From positions 1-31,914 of the forward strand of contig DASVPR010000030.1 in NCBI GenBank assembly GCA_036389485.1: a stretch of 31,914 nucleotides of DNA, read 5' to 3'. Under the pieces are notes generated by a model. That model worked only from the letters and a program-made list of their open reading frames with translations, was not told the DNA's origin and made no database searches. Positions 7,693-14,777 of the stretch are shown piece after piece. The translations under genes and the position numbers were made by a program. Each line of letters opens with the position of its first letter. Positions within the stretch are counted from its first letter, which is position 1. The DNA is from CADCVT01 sp036389485. Lineage in GTDB: Bacteria; Actinomycetota; Thermoleophilia; Solirubrobacterales; Solirubrobacteraceae.

Positions 7693-8657
7693 GCCGCCAC
7701 CTCCCGCTCGGCCTCCGCCGCCTCCGCGGGGCGGCCGGTGAGCGCCAGGAAGACCTCGTCGAGCGTCGGGCGCCCGAGCGAGAAGTCGGCCAGCTCGATG
7801 CCCGCCCGCGCCAGCTCCGCGAGCGCCTCGCCGGCGCGATCGGCGTCGTCCATCTGCACCGACAGCGACGCGGGCTCGGTGTCGTAGTGGACCTCCGAGC
7901 CCGCGGCACGGGCGAGGACGCGCTCCGCGTCGCGGCGCTGCGCCGCGTCGGCGAGCCGCACGTGCAGCGCCCCGCCGCCGACCGACGCCTTCAGCTCCGG
8001 CGGCGTTCCCTCCGCGATGACCCGGCCGTGGTCGATCACGGCGATCCGGTCCGCCAGCTGGTCGGCCTCGTCGAGGTACTGCGTGCAGAGCAGGACGGTC
8101 GTCCCGCCCACGACGAGCGCGCGGACGATGTCCCAGACCTGGTTGCGCGAGCGCGGGTCGAGCCCGGTCGTCGGCTCGTCGAGGAACATCAGCTGCGGGG
8201 TGACGACGAGACTGGCCGCGATGTCGAGCCGGCGGCGCATCCCGCCCGAGTAGTTCTTGACCAGCCGGCCGGCGGCGTCCTGGAGGTCGAAGGCGGCGAG
8301 CAGCTCGTCGGCGCGGCCCTTCGCGGCGGCGCGGCGGTGGCCGAGCAGGCGGCCGAGCAGGACGAGGTTCTCGCGGGCGGTGAGGTCCTCGTCGACCGAC
8401 GCGAGCTGGCCGGTGAGGCTGACGAGGCCGCGGACGGCGTCCGCCTCGGCGACCACGTCGTGGCCGAGCACGCGCGCGCTGCCGCCGTCGGGCTTGACGA
8501 GGGTGGCGAGCATCCGGATCGTCGTGGTCTTGCCGGCGCCGTTCGGGCCGAGGACGCCGTAGACGGTGCCCTTCGGCACCGCGAGGTCGACGCCGTCGAC
8601 GGCGCGCACGTCGCCGAACGTCTTGACCAGCCGGGAGGTCTCGATCGCGAGGGTCAT
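7689..8657 (-). CDS. ABC exporter ATP-binding protein, DrrA-like
   Basis: The ATPase subunit of the exporter, 322 residues. Walker A is GPNGAGKTT at 37-45; the Q-loop region is SLTGQLASVDEDLTARENL; the signature is NYSGGMRRRLDIA; Walker B is LMFLDEPTTGLD; and the H-loop position carries Gln in LLCTQYLDEAD, as is usual in the DrrA subfamily, where histidine is replaced. A C-terminal domain of about 90 residues, also typical of DrrA, follows. ATG at 8655-8657 has a GGGAGCGG site upstream. It starts 29 bases from the divergent mscL gene and is coupled to the permease gene by GTGA. Confidence 0.93.
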   Translation of the reverse strand: MTLAIETSRLVKTFGDVRAVDGVDLAVPKGTVYGVLGPNGAGKTTTIRMLATLVKPDGGSARVLGHDVVAEADAVRGLVSLTGQLASVDEDLTARENLVLLGRLLGHRRAAAKGRADELLAAFDLQDAAGRLVKNYSGGMRRRLDIAASLVVTPQLMFLDEPTTGLDPRSRNQVWDIVRALVVGGTTVLLCTQYLDEADQLADRIAVIDHGRVIAEGTPPELKASVGGGALHVRLADAAQRRDAERVLARAAGSEVHYDTEPASLSVQMDDADRAGEALAELARAGIELADFSLGRPTLDEVFLALTGRPAEAAEAEREVAA

Positions 8658-8673
8658 CGTCCGCTCCCGACCG

Positions 8674-8679
8674 TACCGT
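8674..8679 (+). promoter_or_regulatory. -10 element of mscL
   Basis: TACCGT, 7 bases before the GTG start of mscL, with no ribosome binding site between, as expected of a leaderless transcript. Confidence 0.4.
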
Positions 8680-8686
8680 CCGCGTC

Positions 8687-9097
8687 GTGCTCAAGGAGTT
8701 CCGTGACTTCATCCTGCGGGGGAACGTGGTCGATCTCGCGGTCGCGGTCGTCATCGGCGCGGCGTTCACGCAGGTCGTCAACGCGGTCGTCGCGGACCTG
8801 ATCACGCCGCTGATCGGCGCGATCACCGGCGGCGACGAGTTCTTCGCGAGCAAGTCGTTCTCGATCAACGGGTCGGAGTTCCTCTACGGCGACCTGATCA
8901 ACCACGTGATCACGTTCGTCGTCGTGGCCGCGGTCGTGTTCTTCGCGGTCGTCAAGCCGCTGAACACGGTCATGGCGCGGCTGCGCCCCGAGCGGCCCGT
9001 GGACGAGCCGACGCACCCGTGCCCGGAGTGCCTCAGCGAGATCCCGCGGGCCGCGCGCCGCTGCGCGTTCTGCACCGCCGAGGTCGCGCCGGCCTAG
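8687..9097 (+). CDS. mscL: large-conductance mechanosensitive channel with C-terminal zinc ribbon
   Basis: Forms a homopentameric inner-membrane pore that opens under tension to release solutes during osmotic downshock. Residues 1-100 are standard MscL: the amphipathic N-terminal helix MLKEFRDFILRGNVVDLAVA, pore helix TM1 with VVIGAAFTQVVNAVVADLI and TM2 ITFVVVAAVVFFAVVKPLN. The cytoplasmic C-terminus differs from the E. coli helical bundle: it carries two CxxC pairs, Cys112/Cys115 and Cys126/Cys129, reading PCPECLSEIP and RCAFCTAE, a predicted zinc ribbon. GTG at 8687 follows TACCGT by 7 bases. The TAG stop shares the tetranucleotide CTAG with the stop of the convergent coxG-like gene. Confidence 0.95.
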   Translation: MLKEFRDFILRGNVVDLAVAVVIGAAFTQVVNAVVADLITPLIGAITGGDEFFASKSFSINGSEFLYGDLINHVITFVVVAAVVFFAVVKPLNTVMARLRPERPVDEPTHPCPECLSEIPRAARRCAFCTAEVAPA

Positions 9098-9894
9098 GCG
9101 CGCTTCGTCCTCCGCCCGAGGAGGAAGGCGAGGAGGAGCAGCCCGATCACCAGCGGGTCCTTGAGGCGCTCCGCCGCCATCGCGCCGCCGAGCGACCCGA
9201 GGTCGAGCGCGTCGTCGCCGGAGGAGAACGCGCCGGCCGCGCCGCTCTCGCCGGCCGCGCCGCTCCCGCCGGCCGCGCCGCTCGCACCCGCCGCGCCGCT
9301 CCCGCCGGCCGCGCCGCTCGCACCCGCCGGGCCGCTCCCGGCCGCGGCCGCGGTGCGCTCCTTCGGGTCATCGCGCCCCTCGCGCGGCCCCTCGCCCTCG
9401 GGCGTGCCGGGGCGCGCCTCCGTCTCCTCTGCGGCCGCGGCGCCGCCGCCGTTCGCCAGCATCGCCGCGAGGTTCTCCGCGAAGGTGCCGACCATGCGGC
9501 CGGCGACGTCCTGCATGACGCCGCGCCCCATCGACGCCGCCTTCCCGCTGACCTTGACCTCGGTGACGATCTTCCCGGAGGTCCTGCTCGCGTCGCCGCT
9601 GAGCTCCATCGTCACGTCGGCGTCCGCCGTGCCCTGGCCGCGGGACTCCTTCGCGCGCACCCTCATCGCCGCGCGGTGGGCGGAGTCGTCGGCCTCGACG
9701 ATCTCGACGTCGCCCTTGTACTGCATCGACATCGGGCCGAGCTTGACCTTGATGCCGACCTTGTAGGCGTTGTCGCTCATCCTCTCGAGCACCTTCGCGC
9801 CCGGGACCGTCGGCGCGACGCGCTCCACGTCGAGCACCGTGTCCCACACCTCGTCGACCGGCGCCTCGACCTCGAAGCCGTTCTCGAACCTCAT
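9094..9894 (-). CDS. coxG: CoxG/SRPBCC-family protein with C-terminal membrane anchor
   Basis: Member of the CO dehydrogenase subunit G family (START/SRPBCC fold). Family members accompany molybdenum hydroxylases; CoxG has been reported to carry quinone between membrane and CO dehydrogenase. Residues 1-150 are the domain, starting MRFENGFEVEAPVDEVWDTV, with PGAKVLE and YKGDVEIVEAD. Then comes a low-complexity Gly/Ala/Ser linker (about 175-235) and a C-terminal hydrophobic segment, LVIGLLLLAFLLGRRTKRA, which would anchor the protein in the membrane. ATG at 9892-9894 has GGGAGGA upstream, and ATGA overlaps the stop of the VWA gene. The order coxD-coxE-coxG on one strand supports the assignment. 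Confidence 0.85.
   Translation of the reverse strand: MRFENGFEVEAPVDEVWDTVLDVERVAPTVPGAKVLERMSDNAYKVGIKVKLGPMSMQYKGDVEIVEADDSAHRAAMRVRAKESRGQGTADADVTMELSGDASRTSGKIVTEVKVSGKAASMGRGVMQDVAGRMVGTFAENLAAMLANGGGAAAAEETEARPGTPEGEGPREGRDDPKERTAAAAGSGPAGASGAAGGSGAAGASGAAGGSGAAGESGAAGAFSSGDDALDLGSLGGAMAAERLKDPLVIGLLLLAFLLGRRTKRA
9231..9340. repeat. short imperfect tandem repeats in the coxG linker
   Basis: Repeats of a unit close to GCCGGCCGCGCCGCTC, with a variant carrying CACCCG, encode alternating GAAG/GSGAAGAS blocks. They form the flexible linker between the SRPBCC domain and the membrane anchor. Such runs vary in copy number between strains. Confidence 0.8.
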
Positions 9895-11120
9895 CTCGTC
9901 CTCCCTATCGCCTCGATCACCTCGCCGAGCGCAAGAGCGTTGTGCCCGCTGAGCAGCTCGTCCACGTACGGCAGGGCAGCCGCCATGCCGCCCGCGGTCG
10001 GCTCGAACCCCGGCGCCGCAACGCGCGGGTTCACCCACACGATCCGGTAGGCCAGGCGGCGCAGCCGCTCCATCTCCTGGGCGACGAGGGCGGGGTCGCC
10101 GCGCTCCCAGCCGTCCGAGAGCACGACGACGACGGCGTCCCGCGCCGCGCCGCGGCGGCCGTGGCGGTCGTTGAACGCCTTCAGCGCCTCGCCGATCTTG
10201 GTGCCGCCCGACCAGTCGGGCGCGGCGCGCGCGGCGCGGTCGAGCGCCTCGTGCGGGCGGCCATCGCGCAGCGCCTTCGTCACCCGCGTCAGGCGCGTCG
10301 CGAAGACGAACGTCTCGGCCCGCGCGCCGCGCGCCGCGCCCTCGAGGAAGAGCAGGTACGCGCGGGCGTACGCCTCCATCGACCCGGAGACGTCGAGCAG
10401 CGCGACGAGCGGCCGCATGCGCTCGCGCCGGCGCCGCTTCTCGTGGACGACCGGGTCGCCGGCGGTGCGCTGCGCGCGGCGGAGGGTCGCGCGAACGTCG
10501 AGCCGCTCGCCGCGCCGGGCGATCCGCGCGCGGCGGGCGCGGCGGGCCGGCGGCGCGACCGCGAGGCTCCTGAGCAGGCCGGCGAGCGCCTCGAGCTCGG
10601 AGGGCTGAAGGTCGCCGAACTCCGTCGTCGCGAGCCGCTCGGCGTCGCTCGCGAGCGACGCGACGGGCCGCTCGGCCTCCGTGTCCTCCCCGGCGCCGGG
10701 CGAGCTGCCCGGCCGCGCGACGCCGCCGTCCGGCGGCCGGTCCGCGCCGCGCTCTGCGTGCGCGGTCTCGCGCGGCATCCGGGGCGCGGCCTGGATCGCC
10801 GCGTCCTGCCCCCGCGAGTCCGCCGGATCGACGAGCCCGTCCACGATCGCGCCGAACACCGCGTCGAACGCCGGGAGTTGGTCGTGCGCGGAGACGAACG
10901 CGACCCGCGCCGTCCAGTACAGCTCCGAGCGATCGCGGGGCCGCGCCAGCGCGGCCGCCGCCGCGAACCGCGCCGAGCGGTCCGGCGTGACCGGCAGGCC
11001 CGCGTCATGGAGCGCCCGGCCGAGAGCCACGGCCGCGAAGGGCGCGTCGCGCTCGAGGGCCCGCGCGAAGGGGGAAGCCGCGTCGCTCCGCGCCGAAGCC
11101 GCGCCGCTCCGCTCAGCCAC
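9891..11120 (-). CDS. coxE: CoxE-like VWA-domain protein
   Basis: A 409-residue von Willebrand factor A protein of the CoxE family. CoxE works with the AAA+ ATPase CoxD in inserting or maturing the metal centre of CO dehydrogenase and related molybdenum hydroxylases. The N-terminal half is helical with an Ala/Asp/Gly-rich linker (about 100-160). The C-terminal VWA domain has the metal-binding MIDAS residues: DVSGS at 243-247, the threonine in SGGTKIG near 310 and the aspartate in VLSDGWERGD near 335. The basic stretch VHEKRRRRERMRP just before the domain is typical. The gene overlaps coxD by 8 bases and coxG by 4, so the three form one operon. Confidence 0.88.
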   Translation of the reverse strand: MAERSGAASARSDAASPFARALERDAPFAAVALGRALHDAGLPVTPDRSARFAAAAALARPRDRSELYWTARVAFVSAHDQLPAFDAVFGAIVDGLVDPADSRGQDAAIQAAPRMPRETAHAERGADRPPDGGVARPGSSPGAGEDTEAERPVASLASDAERLATTEFGDLQPSELEALAGLLRSLAVAPPARRARRARIARRGERLDVRATLRRAQRTAGDPVVHEKRRRRERMRPLVALLDVSGSMEAYARAYLLFLEGAARGARAETFVFATRLTRVTKALRDGRPHEALDRAARAAPDWSGGTKIGEALKAFNDRHGRRGAARDAVVVVLSDGWERGDPALVAQEMERLRRLAYRIVWVNPRVAAPGFEPTAGGMAAALPYVDELLSGHNALALGEVIEAIGRTR

Positions 11121-11997
11121 CGCGACCTCCGCCCACGAGCCTCTCCAACCCCTCCGCGCGGACGGTCTCCTGGTCCTCGCGGTACTTGAGGACCGCTCCG
11201 AGCGTGCGGTCGGCAGACGCCGCGTCGAGGCGCTCCGCGCCGAGGAGGCGCAGCGCGGCGACCCAGTCGATCGCCTCCGCGATGCCGGGCGGCTTCTGGA
11301 CGTCCGCGGCGCGGAGGCGCACGACGGCGGCGGCGACGTCCTCGGCCAGCTCGCGCGCGGCGCCGGGCACCCTGCGACGCACGATCTCGACCTCGCGCTC
11401 CGGCGACGGGTAGTCGATCCAGTGGTAGAGGCAGCGGCGCTTCAGCGCGTCGTGGAGGTCGCGGGTGCGATTGGAGGTGAGCACGACCGCGGGCGGGTGG
11501 GAGCCCGTGATCGTGCCGAGCTCGGGCACCGTGACCGACGCCTCGGCGAGCAGCTCGAGGAGGAACGCCTCGAAGTCGTGGTCGGCGCGATCGAGCTCGT
11601 CGATCAGCAGGACGGCCGGCAGCGGCCCGGCGTGCTCGATCGCCCGGAGCAGCGGGCGGCGGACCAGGTAGTCGCGGCCGAAGAGGTCCTCCTCCGCGAT
11701 GTCCTCCCCGGACGCCTCCGCGAGCCGGATCCGCAGGAGCTGCCTCGGGTAGTTCCACTCGTAGAGCGCCTCGGAGACGTCGATGCCCTCGTAGCACTGC
11801 AGGCGGATCAGGGGCGTCCCGAGCGCGGCCGCCAGCGCCTTCGCCGCCTCGGTCTTCCCGACGCCCGCCTCGCCTTCGAGCAGCAGCGGCTGCGGCAGCT
11901 CGAGCGCGAGGAAGAGCGCGGTCGCGAGGCCCTCATCCGCGAGGTAGTCGACGGCCGCCAGCCGCTCGGCGATCGCCGCCGGCGACTCGACCGTCAC
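11113..11997 (-). CDS. coxD: CoxD/MoxR-type AAA+ ATPase
   Basis: A MoxR-family AAA+ chaperone, the usual partner of CoxE, that helps to assemble the active site of CO dehydrogenase-like enzymes. Walker A is LLEGEAGVGKTE, Walker B is AVLLIDELDRAD, sensor 1 is VVLTSNRTRDL, and the arginine finger region is ALKRRCLYHWIDYP, all as in CoxD. I give the GTG at 11995-11997 (product VTVESPAAIAERL onward, 294 residues) because conserved sequence starts there and the GTGA overlaps the stop of a 12-codon mini-ORF. A GTG at 12022-12024 would add nine residues. Its end overlaps coxE by 8 bases. Confidence 0.88.
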   Translation of the reverse strand: MTVESPAAIAERLAAVDYLADEGLATALFLALELPQPLLLEGEAGVGKTEAAKALAAALGTPLIRLQCYEGIDVSEALYEWNYPRQLLRIRLAEASGEDIAEEDLFGRDYLVRRPLLRAIEHAGPLPAVLLIDELDRADHDFEAFLLELLAEASVTVPELGTITGSHPPAVVLTSNRTRDLHDALKRRCLYHWIDYPSPEREVEIVRRRVPGAARELAEDVAAAVVRLRAADVQKPPGIAEAIDWVAALRLLGAERLDAASADRTLGAVLKYREDQETVRAEGLERLVGGGRGG

Positions 11998-12032
11998 GAC
12001 GGCACCGCGCGGTAGTCGTCCCACGTGTCCAC
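11994..12032 (-). CDS. candidate 12-residue leader peptide before coxD
   Basis: GTG at 12030-12032 opens a short frame, VDTWDDYRAVPS, ending at a TGA that overlaps the coxD GTG (GTGA at 11994-11997). A TAGCCT element lies 6 bases upstream of this GTG, the same arrangement seen before leaderless genes elsewhere in the window. A leaderless transcript starting here would translate the mini-ORF first and couple it to coxD. It may instead be a coincidence of frame. Confidence 0.3.
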   Translation of the reverse strand: MDTWDDYRAVPS

Positions 12033-12038
12033 GTCCAG

Positions 12039-12044
12039 AGGCTA
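12039..12044 (-). promoter_or_regulatory. -10 element of the coxDEG operon
   Basis: TAGCCT on the minus strand, identical to the cysE element. It is 6 bases before the mini-ORF start and 14 bases before the alternative coxD start at 12024. Confidence 0.4.
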
Positions 12045-12123
12045 CGCCCCTCGACGGGGACGATGATCGCCCGGCCCCGCGGCGTGCCGGCCGGCCGCTT
12101 CCGCCCGCCGGTGTACGTGACGA

Positions 12124-12189
12124 TCTGGATCGCGCCCCGGCGCGGCCGATGAGGCGAGGCGCGCCTCCTCTGGATCGCGCCCCGGCGCG
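12124..12189. repeat. 21-bp direct repeat upstream of xdhC
   Basis: TCTGGATCGCGCCCCGGCGCG occurs at 12124-12144 and again at 12169-12189 without mismatch, the copies starting 45 bases apart. Each contains the inverted repeat CGCGCCCCGGCGCG. They lie in the 165 bases between the divergent coxDEG and xdhC transcripts, the second copy just before the xdhC -10 element, so paired operator sites are possible. Confidence 0.7.
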
Positions 12190-12194
12190 TCCAC

Positions 12195-12200
12195 TACGCT
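12195..12200 (+). promoter_or_regulatory. -10 element of xdhC
   Basis: TACGCT, 9 bases before the xdhC ATG, with no ribosome binding site between. A direct repeat ends 5 bases upstream. Confidence 0.4.
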
Positions 12201-12209
12201 CGGCGCGGG

Positions 12210-13301
12210 ATGGAGGAGATCCTTCACGACGTCGACCAGTGGCTCGCGCGCGGGGAGCATGTCGCGGTCGCGACCGTCGTCGGCGTGCACCGGTCGGCGC
12301 CCCGGCCGCCGGGCGCGAAGATGGCGTTCTCGTCGTCGGGGCAGATGGCCGGCGCGGTGTCGGGCGGGTGCGTCGAGGGCGCGGTCGTCGAGGCCGCGCA
12401 GGAGGTGCTCGACGGCGGGCCGCCCCGGCTGCTCCACTTCGGGATCGCGGACGAGGAGGCGTGGGACGTCGGCCTCCCGTGCGGAGGCGAGATCGACGTG
12501 TGGGTCGAGCGCTACGAGCCCGGCCCGTTCGCCGACGCCGCCCGAGCCGGCGAGCGCGCGGCGCAGGTCACGCGCCTCACCGACGGCGCGAAGCTGTTCG
12601 TCCACGCCGACGGAGCGACCTCCGGCGCGCTCGCGGGCGGCGCGGCGCCCCCCGGCGAAGCGGGTCCGCCCGGAGGCGCCGCCGCGGAGGATCCCTCCGC
12701 CGCCGCTCGCTCGGCCGCCGAGGAGTTGATGTGGTTGGGGCGGTCGGAGCTGCGCGGCGACCTGTTCGTCGACGTCGTGTTCCCCGCGCCGCGGATGTTC
12801 GTCTTCGGCGCGGTCGACTTCGCGGCGGCTCTCTGCACCGCCGCGCGGTTCGCGGGGTGGCGGCCGTACGTCATCGACCCGCGCGGGTTCTTCGCGCGGC
12901 CGGATCGCTTCCCCGCGGCGGAGGAGGTCGTCGCCGCCTGGCCGGACGAGGCCGTCGCGAAGCTCGGCGGGATCGACCGCGCGACGTGGATCGCGGTGCT
13001 CACGCACGACCCGAAGCTCGACGACGCGGCGCTCTCGCTCGCGCTGCGCAGCGAGGCGGCGTACATCGGCGCGATGGGCTCGCGGCGCGCCAACGAGAAG
13101 CGCACCGAGCGCCTGCTCGCGGCGGGGTTCACCGACGACGACCTCGCGCGGATCGCTCAGCCCATCGGGCTCGACGTCGGCGGCGTCACCGCCGAGGAGA
13201 CGGCGATCTCGATCGTCGGCGAGATGGTCGCGGTGCGCCACGGCCGTCGCGGCGGGCGGCTCGGCGAGGCGGGCGCCGAGCGGATCCACGACGTGGGCTA
13301 A
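12210..13301 (+). CDS. xdhC: XdhC/CoxF-family molybdenum-cofactor maturation protein
   Basis: XdhC/CoxF proteins bind molybdopterin cofactor and promote its sulfuration and insertion into xanthine dehydrogenase-family enzymes. The 363-residue protein has the N-terminal XdhC domain with SGGCVEGAVV and DVGLPCGGEIDVWVE, a Gly/Pro/Ala-rich linker (about 145-170) and the C-terminal Rossmann-like XdhC_C domain with VFGAVDFAAALCTAARFAG, YVIDPRGFF, VLTHDPKLDD and AYIGAMGSRR. The usual GxGHVA of the C-terminal domain reads GAVDFA here, so the glycine-rich loop is altered. Divergent from coxDEG, which points to a shared molybdenum hydroxylase. cysS follows after 12 bases. Confidence 0.9.
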   Translation: MEEILHDVDQWLARGEHVAVATVVGVHRSAPRPPGAKMAFSSSGQMAGAVSGGCVEGAVVEAAQEVLDGGPPRLLHFGIADEEAWDVGLPCGGEIDVWVERYEPGPFADAARAGERAAQVTRLTDGAKLFVHADGATSGALAGGAAPPGEAGPPGGAAAEDPSAAARSAAEELMWLGRSELRGDLFVDVVFPAPRMFVFGAVDFAAALCTAARFAGWRPYVIDPRGFFARPDRFPAAEEVVAAWPDEAVAKLGGIDRATWIAVLTHDPKLDDAALSLALRSEAAYIGAMGSRRANEKRTERLLAAGFTDDDLARIAQPIGLDVGGVTAEETAISIVGEMVAVRHGRRGGRLGEAGAERIHDVG

Positions 13302-13304
13302 CGT
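13299..13304 (+). promoter_or_regulatory. -10 element of cysS
   Basis: TAACGT, 9 bases before the cysS GTG, with no ribosome binding site between. The first three bases are the TAA stop codon of xdhC, so cysS may have its own promoter inside the xdhC end. Confidence 0.4.
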
Positions 13305-13313
13305 CCGCGCTTC

Positions 13314-14702
13314 GTGGGCGTCGTCCTCTACAACACGCTGACGCGAACCAAGGAGCCGCTCGAGCCGATCGAGGGGTCGCGGGTTCGAGTCTTCGTCTGC
13401 GGGCCGACCGTCTACGACCTCTCGCACCTCGGGCACGCGAAGACGTACACGCAGTTCGACCTCGTCGTGCGGCACCTGCGCCACCGCGGGTTCGACGTCA
13501 CCTACCTGCAGAACATCACCGACATCGACGACCGGATCATCGTGCGCGCCGCCGAGCGCGGCGTCGACACGGGCGAGCTCGCGCGCGAGTTCGAGCAGAA
13601 GTACCTCGAGGACATGGCGGCGCTCGGGAACACGAGCGTCGACCGCCACGCCCGCGCGACCGACTTCATCGACCAGATCGTCTCGCAGGTCCAGCGGCTC
13701 ATCGAGGGCGGGAACGCGTACGAGCTGCCGGACGGCTGGTACTTCGACATCTCGTCGTTCCCCGAGTACGGAAAGCTCGCCCGGCGGCGCGAGCTCGCGG
13801 CGGACGACTCGCAGTCGCGCATCGACGAGAACCCGCTGAAGAAGGACCCGCGCGACTTCGCGCTGTGGAAGCGGCCGAAGGAGGGCGAGCCGACGTGGGA
13901 CACGCCGCTCGGCCCCGGCCGGCCCGGCTGGCACATCGAGGACACGGCGATCACCGAGGCGCTGCTCGGGCCGCAGTACGAGATCCACGGCGGCGCGGTC
14001 GACCTTATCTTCCCGCACCACGAGGCGGAGATCGCGCAGATGGAGTCGATCTCCGGCCGCGCGCCGCTGGCCAAGTACTGGATGCACACGGGGTTCTTGA
14101 ACCTGCGCGAGACGAAGATGTCGAAGAGCCTCGGCAATGTCTTCACGCTTCGCGACACCCTCGCGACCGTTGACCCGCGAGTCTTGAGGTTCTTCCTCCT
14201 CAGCCACCACTACCGCTCGCCGATCGAATATGACCCGTCCCTGCTCGAGACCGCCGCCGCCTCGCTGAAGCGGATCGAGAACTTCTGGCTGCGGCTGCCG
14301 GCGGAGGGTCGCGACGACGTCGCGCCGGAGGTCGCCGAGGCGCGCGAGCGGATGCTCGGCGCGCTCGACGACGACTTCAACGCGCCCGGCGCGCTCGCGG
14401 CGCTCTACGAGTTCATCGGCGAGCAGCACCGCGCGGAGCGGCCGGCGGCGGGCTCGCGCGCGCTGCTCGAGGACTTCGACGCGGTCTTCGCGGTGCTCCC
14501 GAAGCAGGCCGCGGGCGCGGGCGACGGCGCCGGGGAGCACGACGACGAGTGGATCACCGGCGAGGTCGAGCGCCGCCAGCAGCTGCGCGCGGAGCGGAAG
14601 TTCGCCGAGGCCGACGAGATCCGCGACCGGCTGCGGGCCATGAACGTCGTGATCGAGGACACTGCCGAGGGCGTCCGCTGGCACCGCGAAGTCCCCGCGT
14701 AG
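13314..14702 (+). CDS. cysS: cysteinyl-tRNA synthetase, archaeal-like form
   Basis: Charges tRNA-Cys with cysteine in the cytoplasm. The 462-residue protein is a complete class I synthetase: VCGPTVYDLSHLGHAKTY, with the HIGH motif as HLGH (38-41), LQNITDIDDRI, and KMSKS at 268-272. Family zinc ligands are Cys29, His235 and Glu239, but the second cysteine (E. coli Cys209, in GWHIECSAM) is replaced by Asp210 in GWHIEDTAI. From memory, GWHIEDTAI and the surrounding FPHHEAEIAQ are typical of archaeal CysRS, so a transfer from archaea into this lineage is possible. GTG at 13314 begins the conserved sequence. It is not part of an operon with the cysteine-synthesis genes. Confidence 0.95.
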   Translation: MGVVLYNTLTRTKEPLEPIEGSRVRVFVCGPTVYDLSHLGHAKTYTQFDLVVRHLRHRGFDVTYLQNITDIDDRIIVRAAERGVDTGELAREFEQKYLEDMAALGNTSVDRHARATDFIDQIVSQVQRLIEGGNAYELPDGWYFDISSFPEYGKLARRRELAADDSQSRIDENPLKKDPRDFALWKRPKEGEPTWDTPLGPGRPGWHIEDTAITEALLGPQYEIHGGAVDLIFPHHEAEIAQMESISGRAPLAKYWMHTGFLNLRETKMSKSLGNVFTLRDTLATVDPRVLRFFLLSHHYRSPIEYDPSLLETAAASLKRIENFWLRLPAEGRDDVAPEVAEARERMLGALDDDFNAPGALAALYEFIGEQHRAERPAAGSRALLEDFDAVFAVLPKQAAGAGDGAGEHDDEWITGEVERRQQLRAERKFAEADEIRDRLRAMNVVIEDTAEGVRWHREVPA

Positions 14703-14777
14703 AGCACCCGCGCCTCTTTGCCGAACGTTTGCCGCCGCCTGTGCGGAGGTTGACGCACGCCTCGCGAGGGTGCGCGC

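Noticed and set aside
9891..13301. A MoxR-VWA-type conflict or defence system
   Set aside because: MoxR and VWA pairs occur in such systems, but CoxG and XdhC next to them point to molybdenum hydroxylase maturation.
13378..13395. GGGTTCGAGTC, resembling a tRNA T-loop
   Set aside because: It lies in the conserved cysS coding sequence just before VFVCGPT, and no acceptor stem or anticodon arm surrounds it.
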